Positions 1 through 10,511 of a DNA stretch of 64,000 nt are shown piece by piece. Made by a program: the position numbers and the translations under genes. A model generated the notes under the pieces. That model saw only the letters and a list, made by a program, of their open reading frames with translations. It was not told where the DNA came from and did no database searches. Position 1 is the stretch's first letter. Every line of letters starts with the position of its first letter. Source of the stretch: Phylloscopus collybita (Eukaryota > Chordata > Aves > Passeriformes > Phylloscopidae); the NCBI GenBank assembly GCA_027886175.1, contig JAJNNQ010000027.1:6834001-6898000 (forward strand). Reading direction: 5' to 3'.

Positions 1-714
1 ATCCCGGCCTCCCCCACCCCTGCCTGGGGGGCCGGAGCCTGCCTGGCTGCTGGCCATGCCGAGCCGAGCCGTGTCTCTTCCTCAGCTCGCTCCTGCCCAG
101 GGATCACCTGCAGTTCAGTTGATTTATGAACGGAGAATTTTTCGAGCTCCGTTTCCTTTTCATTGTTGTTTCAGTTGCTGCGCTCGCTTCCGCCCGCCTT
201 TGAATAACTCCTGCCACGCTGCGAGCGGTGAGAAAGGCACCGAGTAAACACTCACACTCAGCCCGGGACAGCGGGGCAGGAGCCCCCAAAACAGGGGGAC
301 ACGGGGCTGCCCACCGGCTGGCCCCACCTGTGGCAGGAGGTTGCTGAGCTCCGAGTGAGCAGAGCTCCGAAATGGATCCCTTTTGTCTCGAAGCTGCATT
401 TTGGGATGGGGCAGCCACATCCTGACCCCCTGCCCTGTGACACGGCTCCTGGGAGGTGGCAGCCCCGTGGGGATGCTGCTTTCCCTTGCTGTGGCTGGGG
501 AGGAGAGGGTTGTGGTGGATGGTTTGACTGCCGGGACCCTAAAATGCGATTTGCGGGGGGGCAATGCATTGTCCCATAGAGGGCAGGGTCCCCCCACCCG
601 GGGCTCCAGCCGGCTTCATTCCTGTCCTCATGCCCAGCTGGAGCAGGGGCTCCCACTGCGGCGCGGAGACGATGCTCTCTAGGGAGCTTGGGTGGATTTA
701 CAGCAAAGCCCTTG

Positions 715-752
715 AAAAAAAAAAAAAAAAAAAAGAAAAAAGAAAAAAAAAA
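715..752. repeat. Poly(A) tract with single G interruptions
   Basis: An A-run of about 38 bases is broken only by two G residues and is followed by a purine-rich sequence. There is no target-site duplication or recognisable retroelement body next to it, so I treat it as a simple repeat. Confidence 0.85.
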
Positions 753-2194
753 TCAGGAAAGGAAAGAAACCCCATCCGCAATCTCAGCTCAGCCCAGTAC
801 CCACGTCCCCGCTGCTGCCACCTGCCATCCGCCTTCCCCCGCCCTCCCAGCCCCATCCCGGGCCACCGAGGAACCCCCGTCCCGGGCGATGGGCAGCTGC
901 CCGTCCCGACCTGCGCCCATTGTCCTCCCCTTCCTCCCCGCGCCCCTCAGCCCCCCGCCGCCGCCCCGGGGCCGGGGGGAAAACAGGAAGCGCTCCCCAG
1001 CACGCTGCTGCGGAAATGAGACAAGCGGGCTGGAGCGGCGGCGAGGACGGCGGGAGGAAGCGGACGGGATATTTGGAACTGACGGCGAATTCTTGGGCTT
1101 ATCTCTGCGCCGCAGAGGCCCAGGAGTCCTTACAAAACAGCGCCCAGCTGGAGCGAGGCCCGCGGCTGGGGACGCGTCCTCGTCCCCAGCGCCACCCCTG
1201 GTACCCGGCTCGGCGGCGCGATGCTGGTGGCAGGGAGGGGACACGCATCCCGTGTGGTGGGTGGCACCTGAGTCCCACCAGGGGTCACAGAAGGGACCTG
1301 ACGCCCCGCTGCACTGTGGGGATGGGCAGCTCCCGGGCTGAGTGGTGCCCAGGTTGCACGTCCCGTCCTTCAGCAGGAATTCGGGGATGAGGGCACTCTC
1401 CAGCATCCGAAAGCCTGTCCAAAAAACCCGGCTGCTTTATGAGCCCCCGGGCACGAGTTCCCCCTTTCCCATGGGAAACCATTCCCTGTCCTGCCCACAG
1501 TCTGCACTGGGACACTTTGAGCCCGTCACCTTCCCTTCCATACCCGCAAGCACCAGCGGCAGGGCTGGGATGGGGATGCTGATCCCTTGCCTGCCCTGCC
1601 TTCCCTGCCCACGAAGGGTTACAGCCAGCCTGGATTGCTCCCATTTCACCCTTCCATCTGCTGCTGGCCTTTTTGGTGGGTTTGAATTATTTTTCATAAC
1701 AATGCTGTGATACTTTATATTCGGCACACCCCAGCTGGGGAATAGAAAGCGGGTCCGGGCTGGGAGCACCCGACCCAAAGGCAAAGGTCTCTGCGGTGCT
1801 TCCTAAAAGCTGGAAGCTGCCTGCTGTGGGCATGGGAGAGGGGCCGGGGTGGTGGCATCATCCCGGGGAGCTGGGGCTGCTGCCAGCACCTAGGGCTCCC
1901 CAGTTGAGCTTTGGTGGGGTCAGTCCCTCGTTTATTAATTGGTGGTGAAAATGAGGCAGGAGCCCCGCAGCGGGCAGGGGAAGGCAGCTGGAGCACCCAG
2001 GGGCAGCGCTGGGAGCGGCTCGAGGTGGGCATCACCTTCCTGGAGTGTCCCTAACCCGGCGGGGACCCCCGGCCGAGGGCACCCAGTGCAAGGAGCCGCC
2101 TTTGGAGCTGGAGAGCGCTGGCGGTGGGGCGATGCCTGCGGACGGGACCCGCCGAGGAGGGCTGCCGCGGCCAGTGGAGCCAAATTTGGTGGCT

Positions 2195-2219
2195 GGGGGG
2201 GGGGGCGGGGGGGACAGGG
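2195..2219 (+). other. Possible G-quadruplex run
   Basis: The plus strand has an almost unbroken G stretch (an 11-G run, one C, a 7-G run, then a GGG triplet) inside a CpG-dense patch. Four or more G-tracts of at least three with short loops can form a G-quadruplex. No transcript can be assigned to it. Confidence 0.4.
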
Positions 2220-4132
2220 TGTGACGGGTCACCCTGGCAGAGGCTGAGACTCCTCCTCTGCGGGGAGGAGGACAAAGGATGGAAGCGGCTGCCCCGTTGC
2301 AACACATCCCCGGCGAGCACAATGGAAATGCCATCCTCCGTCTTGTGAAACAGGAACCTCATATGATCTCGCTGAAGGCTTGGGGACACTCTTGTAGGTC
2401 TGAGCATGATGCTCCTCGGGCTCCTTTCTCTTACCCACCGGGGGACAGGGAGAGTGGGGAGTCCCCCAGAGCATCCCTGCCCTGGTGAGGACCGAACTGC
2501 CACCTCTGTCCGCTGTGGCACGCTGGACCCGCTGGCAGCAGGAAGGTGATACCCTGGCACCCATCCTGGAGCCAACACACCCCCAGATTCCCCCCACTCC
2601 AGCCCCACCAAAACACCACCCTATGGTTCCCCCACAGCCCTGCTGAGCATCCCCCTCCCACCCTCCTCCAGGACTCCTAAATGAACTTGGTTCTCCCTTT
2701 ATGTTCTTGACCCCAGATTTAATTAGACCCCCACTTCCTGCCTATATGAAAAATCACTTCCCCGAGCAGGTGGCTGCGATACCGCGGGGGCTGTTGTTGT
2801 TTTCCTTGGGGCGGGGGGAAGGTGGTAAATGGGGGGGAAGAGTTTGTTGTTTATTTTTATATTTACAAAGCACAGCTTTTTCCTGGTGCCGGGCATCGGA
2901 AGAGTGGCAGGATGTGACCTTCATCCATCTCCTCCTCGCTCACACAATGCGGCCGCGAGCGCCGCGGGCCGGCTTTGTCCCCCCGCGGCCGGCGGGCACC
3001 TCCCGCGCCGCCCCGCCGGCACCTGGCGCCCGCCGGCACCCGGCACCGCTGCCCCCCAGCTGGGCCCCGCCGCTCACACGGGGAGAAAAAGGAAAATAGA
3101 AAAAAAAAATAAAAATAATAATAGCAAGGTTGCCGGTTTCCTCTCTGGAAAACAAGTCGGAGCTGAGTGGGATAGCAGCGTGGGAAGGAGGGAGAGAGGG
3201 GTCCTCTTGAGTCCCTTGGGAGCCTCCCCTTCTTGGGGAGTGGTCTGGGAGCGCTGCCTCCTCCTTCACTCCATGTGTGAGGCGAAGCAGCCTTTTTCCG
3301 ACCAGGCCTGGGGCAAATGAGCTCTGTTCTCCCGTGCATGGGTCGAGCACACCTTTGGCCCCATCCGGATGCAGTCCTGGCATAATCCGGGGCAGCAGGC
3401 AAGGGGGGGATGCAGCAAACATCTGCTTTCCTCACCCTGACGTCGTGGCGCACCCAGCAGGCAAGAGCCCACCCAAATCCCAGCGGAGACTGGCAGAGCG
3501 GGTGTTGCTCTCTGTCCCCATCGTTCGGAGCATCCCGATCCTTGCAGGCTCCAGCTGCCGGGATCGCTGGGCTGGGCTGATCAGCAGAGCCAGCCCAGCT
3601 GTGGAGCTGGCAGTGCCCGGCCTCCCCGTGCCCAGGGTGGGATGGATGAAGACATAATGGAGTGAGCTCTCCTGTTTTTCCTTCTTCCCAAGAAGCGCCA
3701 CGATTCCACAGCCCTGGTCTGGGGAGGGACACACTCCGACCCCGGCCCCACCCATTTGTGCAGATCAGTGTCTGTGGTGATAAAGCTGCAGGGACAAACA
3801 TCTGATGTGACCCTAAACCAGTGCTGGCATCCACCAGCAGTACTTGCTGGTGGCAAAGGAATTGCTGCAGGATTTTACAGGGAGAAGGGTCTGTCACCCC
3901 AGAGCATCTTCCCCAGAGGGTCCCTCAGCATGGCTGAGCTCCCCTGGGAACTACCCAAGACCTCAGAGCAGCTCTGTCCAGGGGGCTTGAACAGGGGCTG
4001 GCACAGCCAATGCGACCCCTCTGTACCCTCCAGCACCGCAGTGGCAAAGCTGAACACCGTCAGCTGGCACAGGGCTGGCGTGTCCCAACCCCCTGGTCAC
4101 AGCCCAGATCCTGGAGCAGGGGTGGTGCCAGA

Positions 4133-4325
4133 GCATGGCATGGCACGGCATGGAGTGGTGTGGCACAGCATGGAATGGCGTGGCACAGCTTGGCATGGTG
4201 TGGCACAGCTTGGCATGGTGTGGCACTGCTTGGCATGGCACAACACAGCATGGAATGTATTGGTGTGGTATGGCAGCATGACACAGCATGGCACAGCATG
4301 ACACAGCATGGCACAGTGTGGGGCA
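4133..4325. repeat. Degenerate GGCAT/GGCAC-rich minisatellite
   Basis: About 190 bp are built from 5-, 10- and 20-bp variants of GGCATG, GGCACAGC and GGTGTG. A 20-bp phase (TGGTGTGGCACAGCTTGGCA) is repeated nearly perfectly in the middle, and a 10-bp phase (CACAGCATGA or CACAGCATGG) dominates the 3' end. The array is low-complexity and opens frames on both strands, which I regard as artefacts. Confidence 0.85.
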
Positions 4326-4970
4326 TCACCAGGGTTACCCTTGCTCTCACAGAAACACCACCCAGAGACACCAGCACCTCAGAGCCACTTCAGTCTCACC
4401 CTGCCCAAGCATCCAAGGGGCCTAATTAATTTATCTTTAATTCCCCAGCATCCCACGAGCTGGTCAGCCCCCACCCTGCTCAGAACCCCAGGCAGGAGCA
4501 GGTGCAGCCCCAATGGGGTGCAGCACCCACCAGCCCAGTACAGACCACCCTAAAACCCTCTGGACCCCCACCACCACCCAGGGACCCCCCGCAGGTCTGC
4601 TGGGCAGTGGGTGCCCACCTGGGCAGGGGCTGGGTGTGCTCACACCAGCGCTGGCCAGCACAGTTGGTTATCCTTACATTTGGCATCAGCTGCTTCCATT
4701 GGGCTCCATAGGGGAGGGAGAGAGAAAAGGAAAACTCAGCTCAGGGCAATTTAATAAGTTCAGCGTTACGAGCTGGGGAAAAGCTGTGGAACACACAAGT
4801 GGTAACGCAGGATTAATCTTTCCTTTAGTCTTGGGAATTATGTTTTCATTAATCCTAATTTTTCCAGATGTTTCACTCCTTATACCATGTTCTTCAAAGC
4901 CTCTGTGGCTGCAAATTCTAATGAAGCCATGAGAACATTTTAAAGAGAAAGATTCAAAGCTTAAATTGCT

Positions 4971-5085
4971 TCCTTTTTTTTTTTTTTTCTTTTTCTTGGG
5001 TTTTTCTTTTTTTTTTTCCTTTTCTTTTTTTCTTTTTTTCTTTTTTTTTTTCTCCCTCCCTCTTTCCCCCCCCCCCCCTCCCCCC
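4971..5085 (+). repeat. 115-bp uninterrupted-pyrimidine tract
   Basis: The plus strand is almost entirely T and C: T-runs with C spacers pass into a run of about 13 C, with a single GGG interruption near 4998. The complementary purine strand makes this a candidate for triplex (H-DNA) formation. It ends next to a CpG-dense patch starting near 5090. Confidence 0.85.
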
Positions 5086-7775
5086 GGTTGGGCTGTCGGG
5101 GAGTGCATGCGTGTGCGGTCCCAGCGCCTCCACATGTTGTGTTACACAATGTGCTAACAAGATGGAGAAGGCCACTCGGACCGCGTGATGCCGGGGTGAC
5201 GTCTGTTGGGCTTTGTGTCCCCCCCCACCCGGCAGGACCCGGCTGCGAGGGGCTGGGGAGGAGGGGGCTGGCCCCCTGCCCGCCGCCTGACAGCCGGCAC
5301 CGGGGCTCGCGGGGTCACAGCTGGCCCGGAGCTCTGAAAACATCCCCGGTGCTCACTCCCGGCTCGTTAAGGCAGCAGGAGGGTGGTTGTTGTAGGACCT
5401 GAGGAGGGGATGGAGCAGAGCCGGAGCTGCGCAGGTAGCCCGGCTTTCTGGCAGGGTCTTTAGGGAATGGGGAATTTTGGGGTGCTCCAGGCTGGAGGGA
5501 GCGGCGGGTTAAAGAGTGATGTCCAGGCCGGGGGTGTTATCAGCAGTTTCTTCCCATCACACGGTGCTGCCCTGCAGGGATGAGTTTGGAGCTGCCGCTC
5601 CCTCCCGCCCAGCAGCGGGAGCCCAGCACCCATCTGGGTGCCGGTGCATCACCGCTGGGCGGTGGGAGCACCCGCTCCATTGCCGCAGCAGCATTCCCAA
5701 ACCTCGCTCCCCTTCAGGCTTCTCTCTCCCTCCATCCCCAGCCCGGCACGGCCGCAGGATCCAGCCGCCACCGCCCGGTATCCCCTCCTCGCCGGGAGCC
5801 CTCGTCTGACGCAGGAGGGTCAGGCAAGACGACGGTAACAACCCTGCCGGTCCCCAGCACCCGGGATTCAGATCCATGTACTTATATGGCCTGCAGAACG
5901 CGGTGGGAGCATGACCAACGTCTGGAAATCCAGATATGACTAGATCCCTTCATTATTAATTTCTTGTACATGACTTTCTAGACCGTGGGGATTTGTTAAA
6001 TTTGCAGGAGTGTTTCTCACAGTGCCATGGACTGGCTGCTGCCAGCATATATTGGCTCGGATCTGTCAGATCCTGTTGCCTTATATGACCCTCGGTTAAT
6101 TCAGCTTTTCTTTGTATCCAGCCCTCAGCGGGGAACTCCTCCAGCAGTCCCAGCGTGGATCCTGCTAAAATGGTTCCCCAGTCCTCCTGCCATAAAACAA
6201 CTGCCCCCCCCCCCAGTGAAAGGGGATGTGGGGGGTGGAATTCAATGCTCCCCTCCCTCCCTGCTGCCCAGGCCCTCGCCAGATGCTTCCTCCATCCCTT
6301 CTCCTTTGGTGCCAAGAGAAAACTCGGTGTGCCTGGAAAATGTTATTGGAGGGATTGGACCTTCTCCCCACAGGGACGGTGGCATCCCAGTGGTGCACCC
6401 TGCCCTGTGGGGTTAATCATTTGCTGCCTTCAGGGGTGCCCCAGGGCTGGGGGGGACTTTCACCTTCCCAGCGACCTCTTGGAATTTCGACCTTCTTTTA
6501 TGGGTGCCATAAAGGTTATTTTTTAATCTGCAACCTGGCAGGGCTTCCCCTCTCTCGGCTGTGGGGTCTTTGGTCTGGGGAGCACTTGGGCATCACTGCT
6601 TTTTGTGCCTCATCTGGTTTGGGAAGTGGAAAGGCCACAGGATGGCCTTTTCCCAAGGGAAGGGGATTGTGGTACCCAATAGCTCGTCAAAGGAATGTGG
6701 TGTTGGTTGGCCCCATGGATGTGGCAGAGCTGAGGGTGCTGCTGGTAGGGATGTGAGGGGGCTGTGGGTCACAGGGAATCCCAGGAGCCCAAAGAAACAT
6801 CCCAAACCCCCAAGTGCTGCCAGAGCAAGATTTCCAAGTGGAAAAAGACTGTGTGTCCTGCTGACCTTGCAACTCCCTGTTGCCCACTGACCGAGCTGTG
6901 CCACCCCCTCAAACACCCCGTCCCCAGGCACTGAATCCAGCAGCCCAGCCCTGCACAGGAATTTCCCCGTGTGTCCCCAGCATCTCCTGACCCAGCAGAG
7001 TCCAGCAACGAACCCCAACCTCCTGGTGCCCCACACCTCCACCCCTACCAGAGCTGATGGCCAGATCCAGGAGAGAATTCACATCCCAAACTTCCCAATG
7101 TGCTATTTGTCCTCTCCAGCAGATCTGGCAGTGCTGGGATGCTCCAGAAGGATGCATCCCTCCGGCATGTTCCTCCTCCTCCTTGCAAGAGGCACTGAGC
7201 CATAACCTTGAAGCCTTCCAAGCACTCTGTTTCTTAAAAGACCTGATCCATAGCTTTTCTTTTTAGCATTTGATTTAACCACACCTTAAAAAAAGCCCCA
7301 AACCAAAGCAGGAAGAGGCACGCTGAGATGTTGTGGGGAGCAGGAGAGGAGCAAGTGGGCAGCACCCACCTCTAGCCACACTGAGAGGAGCCCAACCCCA
7401 GCTGACCCAGAGCTAAAATGCTTCCTCAACTCTGTAAGAGCAGCCCATCTCCTCCATCACAGGAACACAACCTGCTCCAAGCATCTCCCTGGGTTTGTAG
7501 CTCACCCACCATCAACCAAAGAGGTTTCACTGTGCCAGGCTGGCTCTTCAAAAATCCCCTTGATGGGCTGGTGTGGTGTGTGAAAGGTCACAGGTGAGGA
7601 GTTGGGGCTGAAATCTCCTTTCTTTGCCTTTTTTATACCAGCAATGGGTGGGAGAGGCTTTGCCTGTATCCCTTTGTCCTTCATGCCACTGCCTGGTGGA
7701 GCTGGGAGCCAGAGAGGTGGGTCAGGCTGTGCCCCTGTGCAGGCAGAGGCAGGAGCAATGGGAGCATCCTGCCTA

Positions 7776-7830
7776 CCCATCCCATCCCATCCCATCCCAT
7801 CCCATCCCATCCCATCCCATCTCATCCCAT
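7776..7830. repeat. (CCCAT)11 pentanucleotide microsatellite
   Basis: Eleven consecutive CCCAT pentamers, with one CTCAT variant near the 3' end. This is likely a length-polymorphic simple repeat. It lies in unannotated DNA upstream of the Rh transporter gene. Confidence 0.95.
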
Positions 7831-8184
7831 CCCCAGCCACCTCAGGGACAGTGAGGAGCCAAATGGCACCATGAAGACCCCAGCCCCACATTTCCTTGGC
7901 TGAGAGATCCCCATAGGAGCATCCACTGCCATTAGCACCACCAGCCATGCAGCAGGGACGTGTTAGGGGCAGACAAAGCATCCCAACTCTCATCCCAAAA
8001 TCCCCACTGCTCCCACCACCCCTCTGTTGCTGTTGGCCGTGGCTTGGGCACAACACAACCCCTCTTCACCCGTCAAAGCCACTGCCTTCAAAGCACCACC
8101 TCCTCCTCTCTCTTGCCCCCATTTCCAGCATCTTTGGGTTGAAAAATGGCTGGGGAGGGTTTGGCAGAGGACCCTCGTGCAGAT

Positions 8185-8560
8185 TATTCAACAATTGTTT
8201 CCCATTTTGCGCCCTCGCCTGCCTCATCCTCCAGTAACAATGACGAAGAGCGGCGCGGAGCCAGCGCCCGCGGCAGGGGTGTTGAGATCAGGGACAGCAC
8301 AAAAATATCTCCTCTCTGGAACAAATATTTACCAACCCTTCTGCCTTTTGTTCTTGTGGTTCTCATATATTTTTTTTTAAATTTTTTTTTTCCAGACATT
8401 CACTGGCAAAATGTCACACTAAGCAGCAACCCAGAAACTTCGGGGTAGCTGCTTGGCTGTTCTGGGCTTTGTTTTTCTCGCGCGCTAATTGTTAATGAAT
8501 TTCCAGCCATTAAAGCCAATGCAAACCTGTGAGAAAATGATCTTTTCAACCCTGACTTCG
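8185..8560. promoter_or_regulatory. Candidate cis-regulatory patch with SOX-like and homeodomain-like motifs
   Basis: This is an AT-richer island in GC-rich DNA. It contains an inverted pair of SOX-like half sites (AACAATTGTTT, 8190-8200), another AACAATG at 8236-8242, and a homeodomain-like stretch near 8486-8503 (CTAATTGTTAATGAATT). A half-octamer ATGCAAA follows about 20 bp later. The motif clustering suggests an enhancer, but motif matches this short arise by chance and conservation cannot be seen from one sequence. Confidence 0.25.
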
Positions 8561-8993
8561 GAGCTTTATGGCGCTTTGCAAAGTCCAAGTGGTGGATAAG
8601 GAAAATGTGCATCATCCCACAGAGTGGGGTGGCAGCGGTGCCAGAGCCAACCTGGAGTGCAGTGTGGCAGAGCCAGAGCAGGAGCTGGGGTTGTCTGAGC
8701 TGCCAGCATCACTCCAGGGTTGCAGCAGGGAGGCCCCCATTCCTGGGATGGGGATAAGTTCAGCGGGGGTGAGTGCCTCCATGGTATCCCCACCCCTGGC
8801 CAGCTCCTCACCAAACTCCATTTCCCTCATCTGCCCCACCGCAGGTTTTTCTTGTTTCCCTTCAAAATCATAATGCCCCTCATGTCCACTTTTATGGAGG
8901 CCAAACAAGAACATGTGGTTGTTTTATGGGTGTTATATTTAAAGAAAATAGGGGCAAACCCCTCCTCTTCTGGAACATAAACTTAGATCTTTG

Positions 8994-9006
8994 GTTAATA
9001 ATTAAC
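8994..9006. promoter_or_regulatory. Perfect palindromic HNF1 motif
   Basis: The 13-mer GTTAATAATTAAC matches the HNF1A/HNF1B dimer consensus GTTAATNATTAAC at every position. It lies 123 bp upstream of the Rh transporter start codon. HNF1 factors drive transcription in kidney tubule, gut and liver epithelia, so the site fits an ammonium transporter promoter. Whether it is bound in vivo is not shown by the sequence. Confidence 0.65.
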
Positions 9007-9012
9007 TGTGGC

Positions 9013-9019
9013 CATAAAA
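9013..9019 (+). promoter_or_regulatory. TATA-like box for the Rh transporter
   Basis: CATAAAA sits 7 bp downstream of the HNF1 palindrome and 110 bp upstream of the start codon. This would place transcription initiation near 9040-9050 with a short leader. The alternative is that transcription starts further upstream and a leader intron is removed at the splice-acceptor-like pyrimidine tract ending in CAG just before 9128. Confidence 0.3.
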
Positions 9020-9128
9020 CCCCTGATGTGGGAGCAAGCAGAGCTCAACCTAGAAGCGCTGCTGGACTGTCACCTCACACCAGTGCCCTGCTGACCACTG
9101 ACCACCATCCCCTCCTGTCCACTCCAGG

Positions 9129-10511
9129 ATGGCTGTGCCACCCTCCACCTATCCCCGTCACCTCCTGCCCCTCTTCCTGGGGCTTTTCCAGGCTGCCCTG
9201 CTCCTCTTCTTTGCCCTCTTCGTCACCTATGATGAGCCCTCAGCACAGGCGGAGAATACCAGCTTGGTGGCCAACCAGGTCTACAGCACCTTCCCCTTCT
9301 TCCAGGACATCCAGGTGATGCTGGTGGTGGGGCTGGGACTCCTGCTGACCTTCCTGCCCCGCTATGGCTTCAGCTCCCTCACCCACAACTTCCTCCTGCT
9401 CAACTTCTCCATGCAGTGGGCGCTGGTGCTGCAGGGCCTGCTCCACCACTTCCACCATGGCCAGATCCACCTGGACCTCCACAAACTCCTCATCTCTGAG
9501 TTCGCTGCTGTGACAGTGCTCATCTCTGTGGGGGCCATCCTGGGGAGGGCCAGCCCCTGCCAGCTGCTCGTCATGGCCACCTGTGAAATCCCCATCTACC
9601 TCGCCAGCGAGTGGGTCATTGTCACCTGTCTGGGCGTTCTGGATGTGGGTGGCACCATCACAATCCACCTCTTCTCCTGCTATTTCGGCCTTGGCGTGTC
9701 CAAGGCTCTGTTCAGGGCAACACAGCCGCCACTGCACCCCAAGGAGACCCCAACACCCAGCTCTGACCTCATGTCCCTGGTGGGGACGCTCATCCTCTGG
9801 GTTTTCTGGCCCAGCTTCGTGGCTGTCCTTTGCCAAGCAGGCGATGCCCAGCACCGCGCCATCCTGAACACCCTCCTGGCCATGAGTGCCAGTGCCATAA
9901 CCACCCTGGTGGCCTCCAGCCTGCTGGAGAGGGACGGCAAACTCAGCCCCGGCCACCTGCAGAACGGCAGCCTGGCCGGCGGGGTGGCTGTCGGCGTGGT
10001 GGCCGACATGGCCGTGCCGCCGGTGGCTGCGCTTGCCCTGGGCAGCCTCTCAGCCGTGGTCTGTGTCCTCGGCTTCGGGTTCCTCACCCCGCTCCTGGCG
10101 AGGAAGCTCACGCTCCACGACCAGTGCGGCATCCACAACCTCCACGGCTTGCCCGGCATCCTCGGCGCCGCAGCCAGCGTCGTGGCCGTCCTGGTGGCAT
10201 CCAAGGACACCTCCGGGTCGCAGCCCTCTCAGCTGTCCTCCGCTGGGGGCAATGCCAGCGAGGTGCTGGAGGGACAGTGGCGGGGCGGGCAGGCGCTGTG
10301 CCAGGCTGCGGGGCTGGCGGTGGCCGTCGGTGCCTCGCTGCTGGCCGGGCTGCTCACCGGTGCCGCCCTCCGGCTGCCCTGCCTAGCCCGGCCGCCCGAG
10401 CGGCTCTGCTTCGAGGACTCGCTGTATTTTAAGATCCGGGATCAGGCTGAGAGCCCGGGGCCGGACAGCAGCGCTGAGGAAGGAGCCCTGGCTCTGAAGG
10501 AGCAGGTTTAG
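9129..10511 (+). CDS. Rh-family ammonium transporter, single coding exon (Rhp2/RhAG-like)
   Basis: This uninterrupted 460-codon frame encodes a 12-pass membrane protein of the Rh/AMT superfamily, which conducts ammonia/ammonium across plasma membranes. Length and order match vertebrate Rh glycoproteins. The N-terminal helix is followed by an extracellular sequon (N43-T-S). Pore residues known from RhCG are all present with a constant offset of five: Phe gates F125 and F230, D172, and the twin histidines H180 and H339. Other family signatures are the WPSF motif at 227-230, AGGVAVG at 283-289 and NLHGLPG at 337-343. The start is the first Met, just before the family's typical N-terminus. Canonical Rh genes have about ten exons, so the intronless state is odd. 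An acceptor-like CAG lies directly upstream of the ATG, so a non-coding first exon is possible. Residue patterns resemble RhAG and non-mammalian Rhp2 more than RhCE/RhD, but I cannot settle the paralogue without a tree. Confidence 0.93.
   Translation: MAVPPSTYPRHLLPLFLGLFQAALLLFFALFVTYDEPSAQAENTSLVANQVYSTFPFFQDIQVMLVVGLGLLLTFLPRYGFSSLTHNFLLLNFSMQWALVLQGLLHHFHHGQIHLDLHKLLISEFAAVTVLISVGAILGRASPCQLLVMATCEIPIYLASEWVIVTCLGVLDVGGTITIHLFSCYFGLGVSKALFRATQPPLHPKETPTPSSDLMSLVGTLILWVFWPSFVAVLCQAGDAQHRAILNTLLAMSASAITTLVASSLLERDGKLSPGHLQNGSLAGGVAVGVVADMAVPPVAALALGSLSAVVCVLGFGFLTPLLARKLTLHDQCGIHNLHGLPGILGAAASVVAVLVASKDTSGSQPSQLSSAGGNASEVLEGQWRGGQALCQAAGLAVAVGASLLAGLLTGAALRLPCLARPPERLCFEDSLYFKIRDQAESPGPDSSAEEGALALKEQV

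Larger units (their letters stand above)
1..8990. other. GC-rich non-coding stretch without a recognisable gene
   Basis: I find no exon here that I can tie to a protein family, although long GC-driven open frames occur on both strands. The stretch holds CpG-dense patches near 880-1230, 2000-2260, 2940-3080, 5090-5330 and 5580-5830, simple repeats listed separately, and an AT-rich motif-bearing patch at 8185-8560. The CpG patches could be promoters of unannotated transcripts, distal regulatory islands, or ordinary microchromosome composition. In human the next gene beyond C20orf204 is SOX18 (from memory). No HMG-box coding sequence is visible here, so SOX18 is outside the window or absent. Confidence 0.6.

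Noticed and set aside
2863..3897. 344-codon open frame on the minus strand
   Set aside because: It lies in GC-rich DNA with overlapping frames on the other strand, has no recognisable domain, and crosses a low-complexity A/T-rich stretch encoding runs of Tyr and Phe. It is best explained by composition.
4060..4429. Overlapping frames encoding Trp/His/Met-rich repeats
   Set aside because: They are products of the GGCATG/GGCACAG minisatellite, present on both strands.
1..8990. SOX18 expected by synteny next to C20orf204
   Set aside because: No HMG-box coding sequence could be found in any frame of this stretch, so I do not claim the gene is present.
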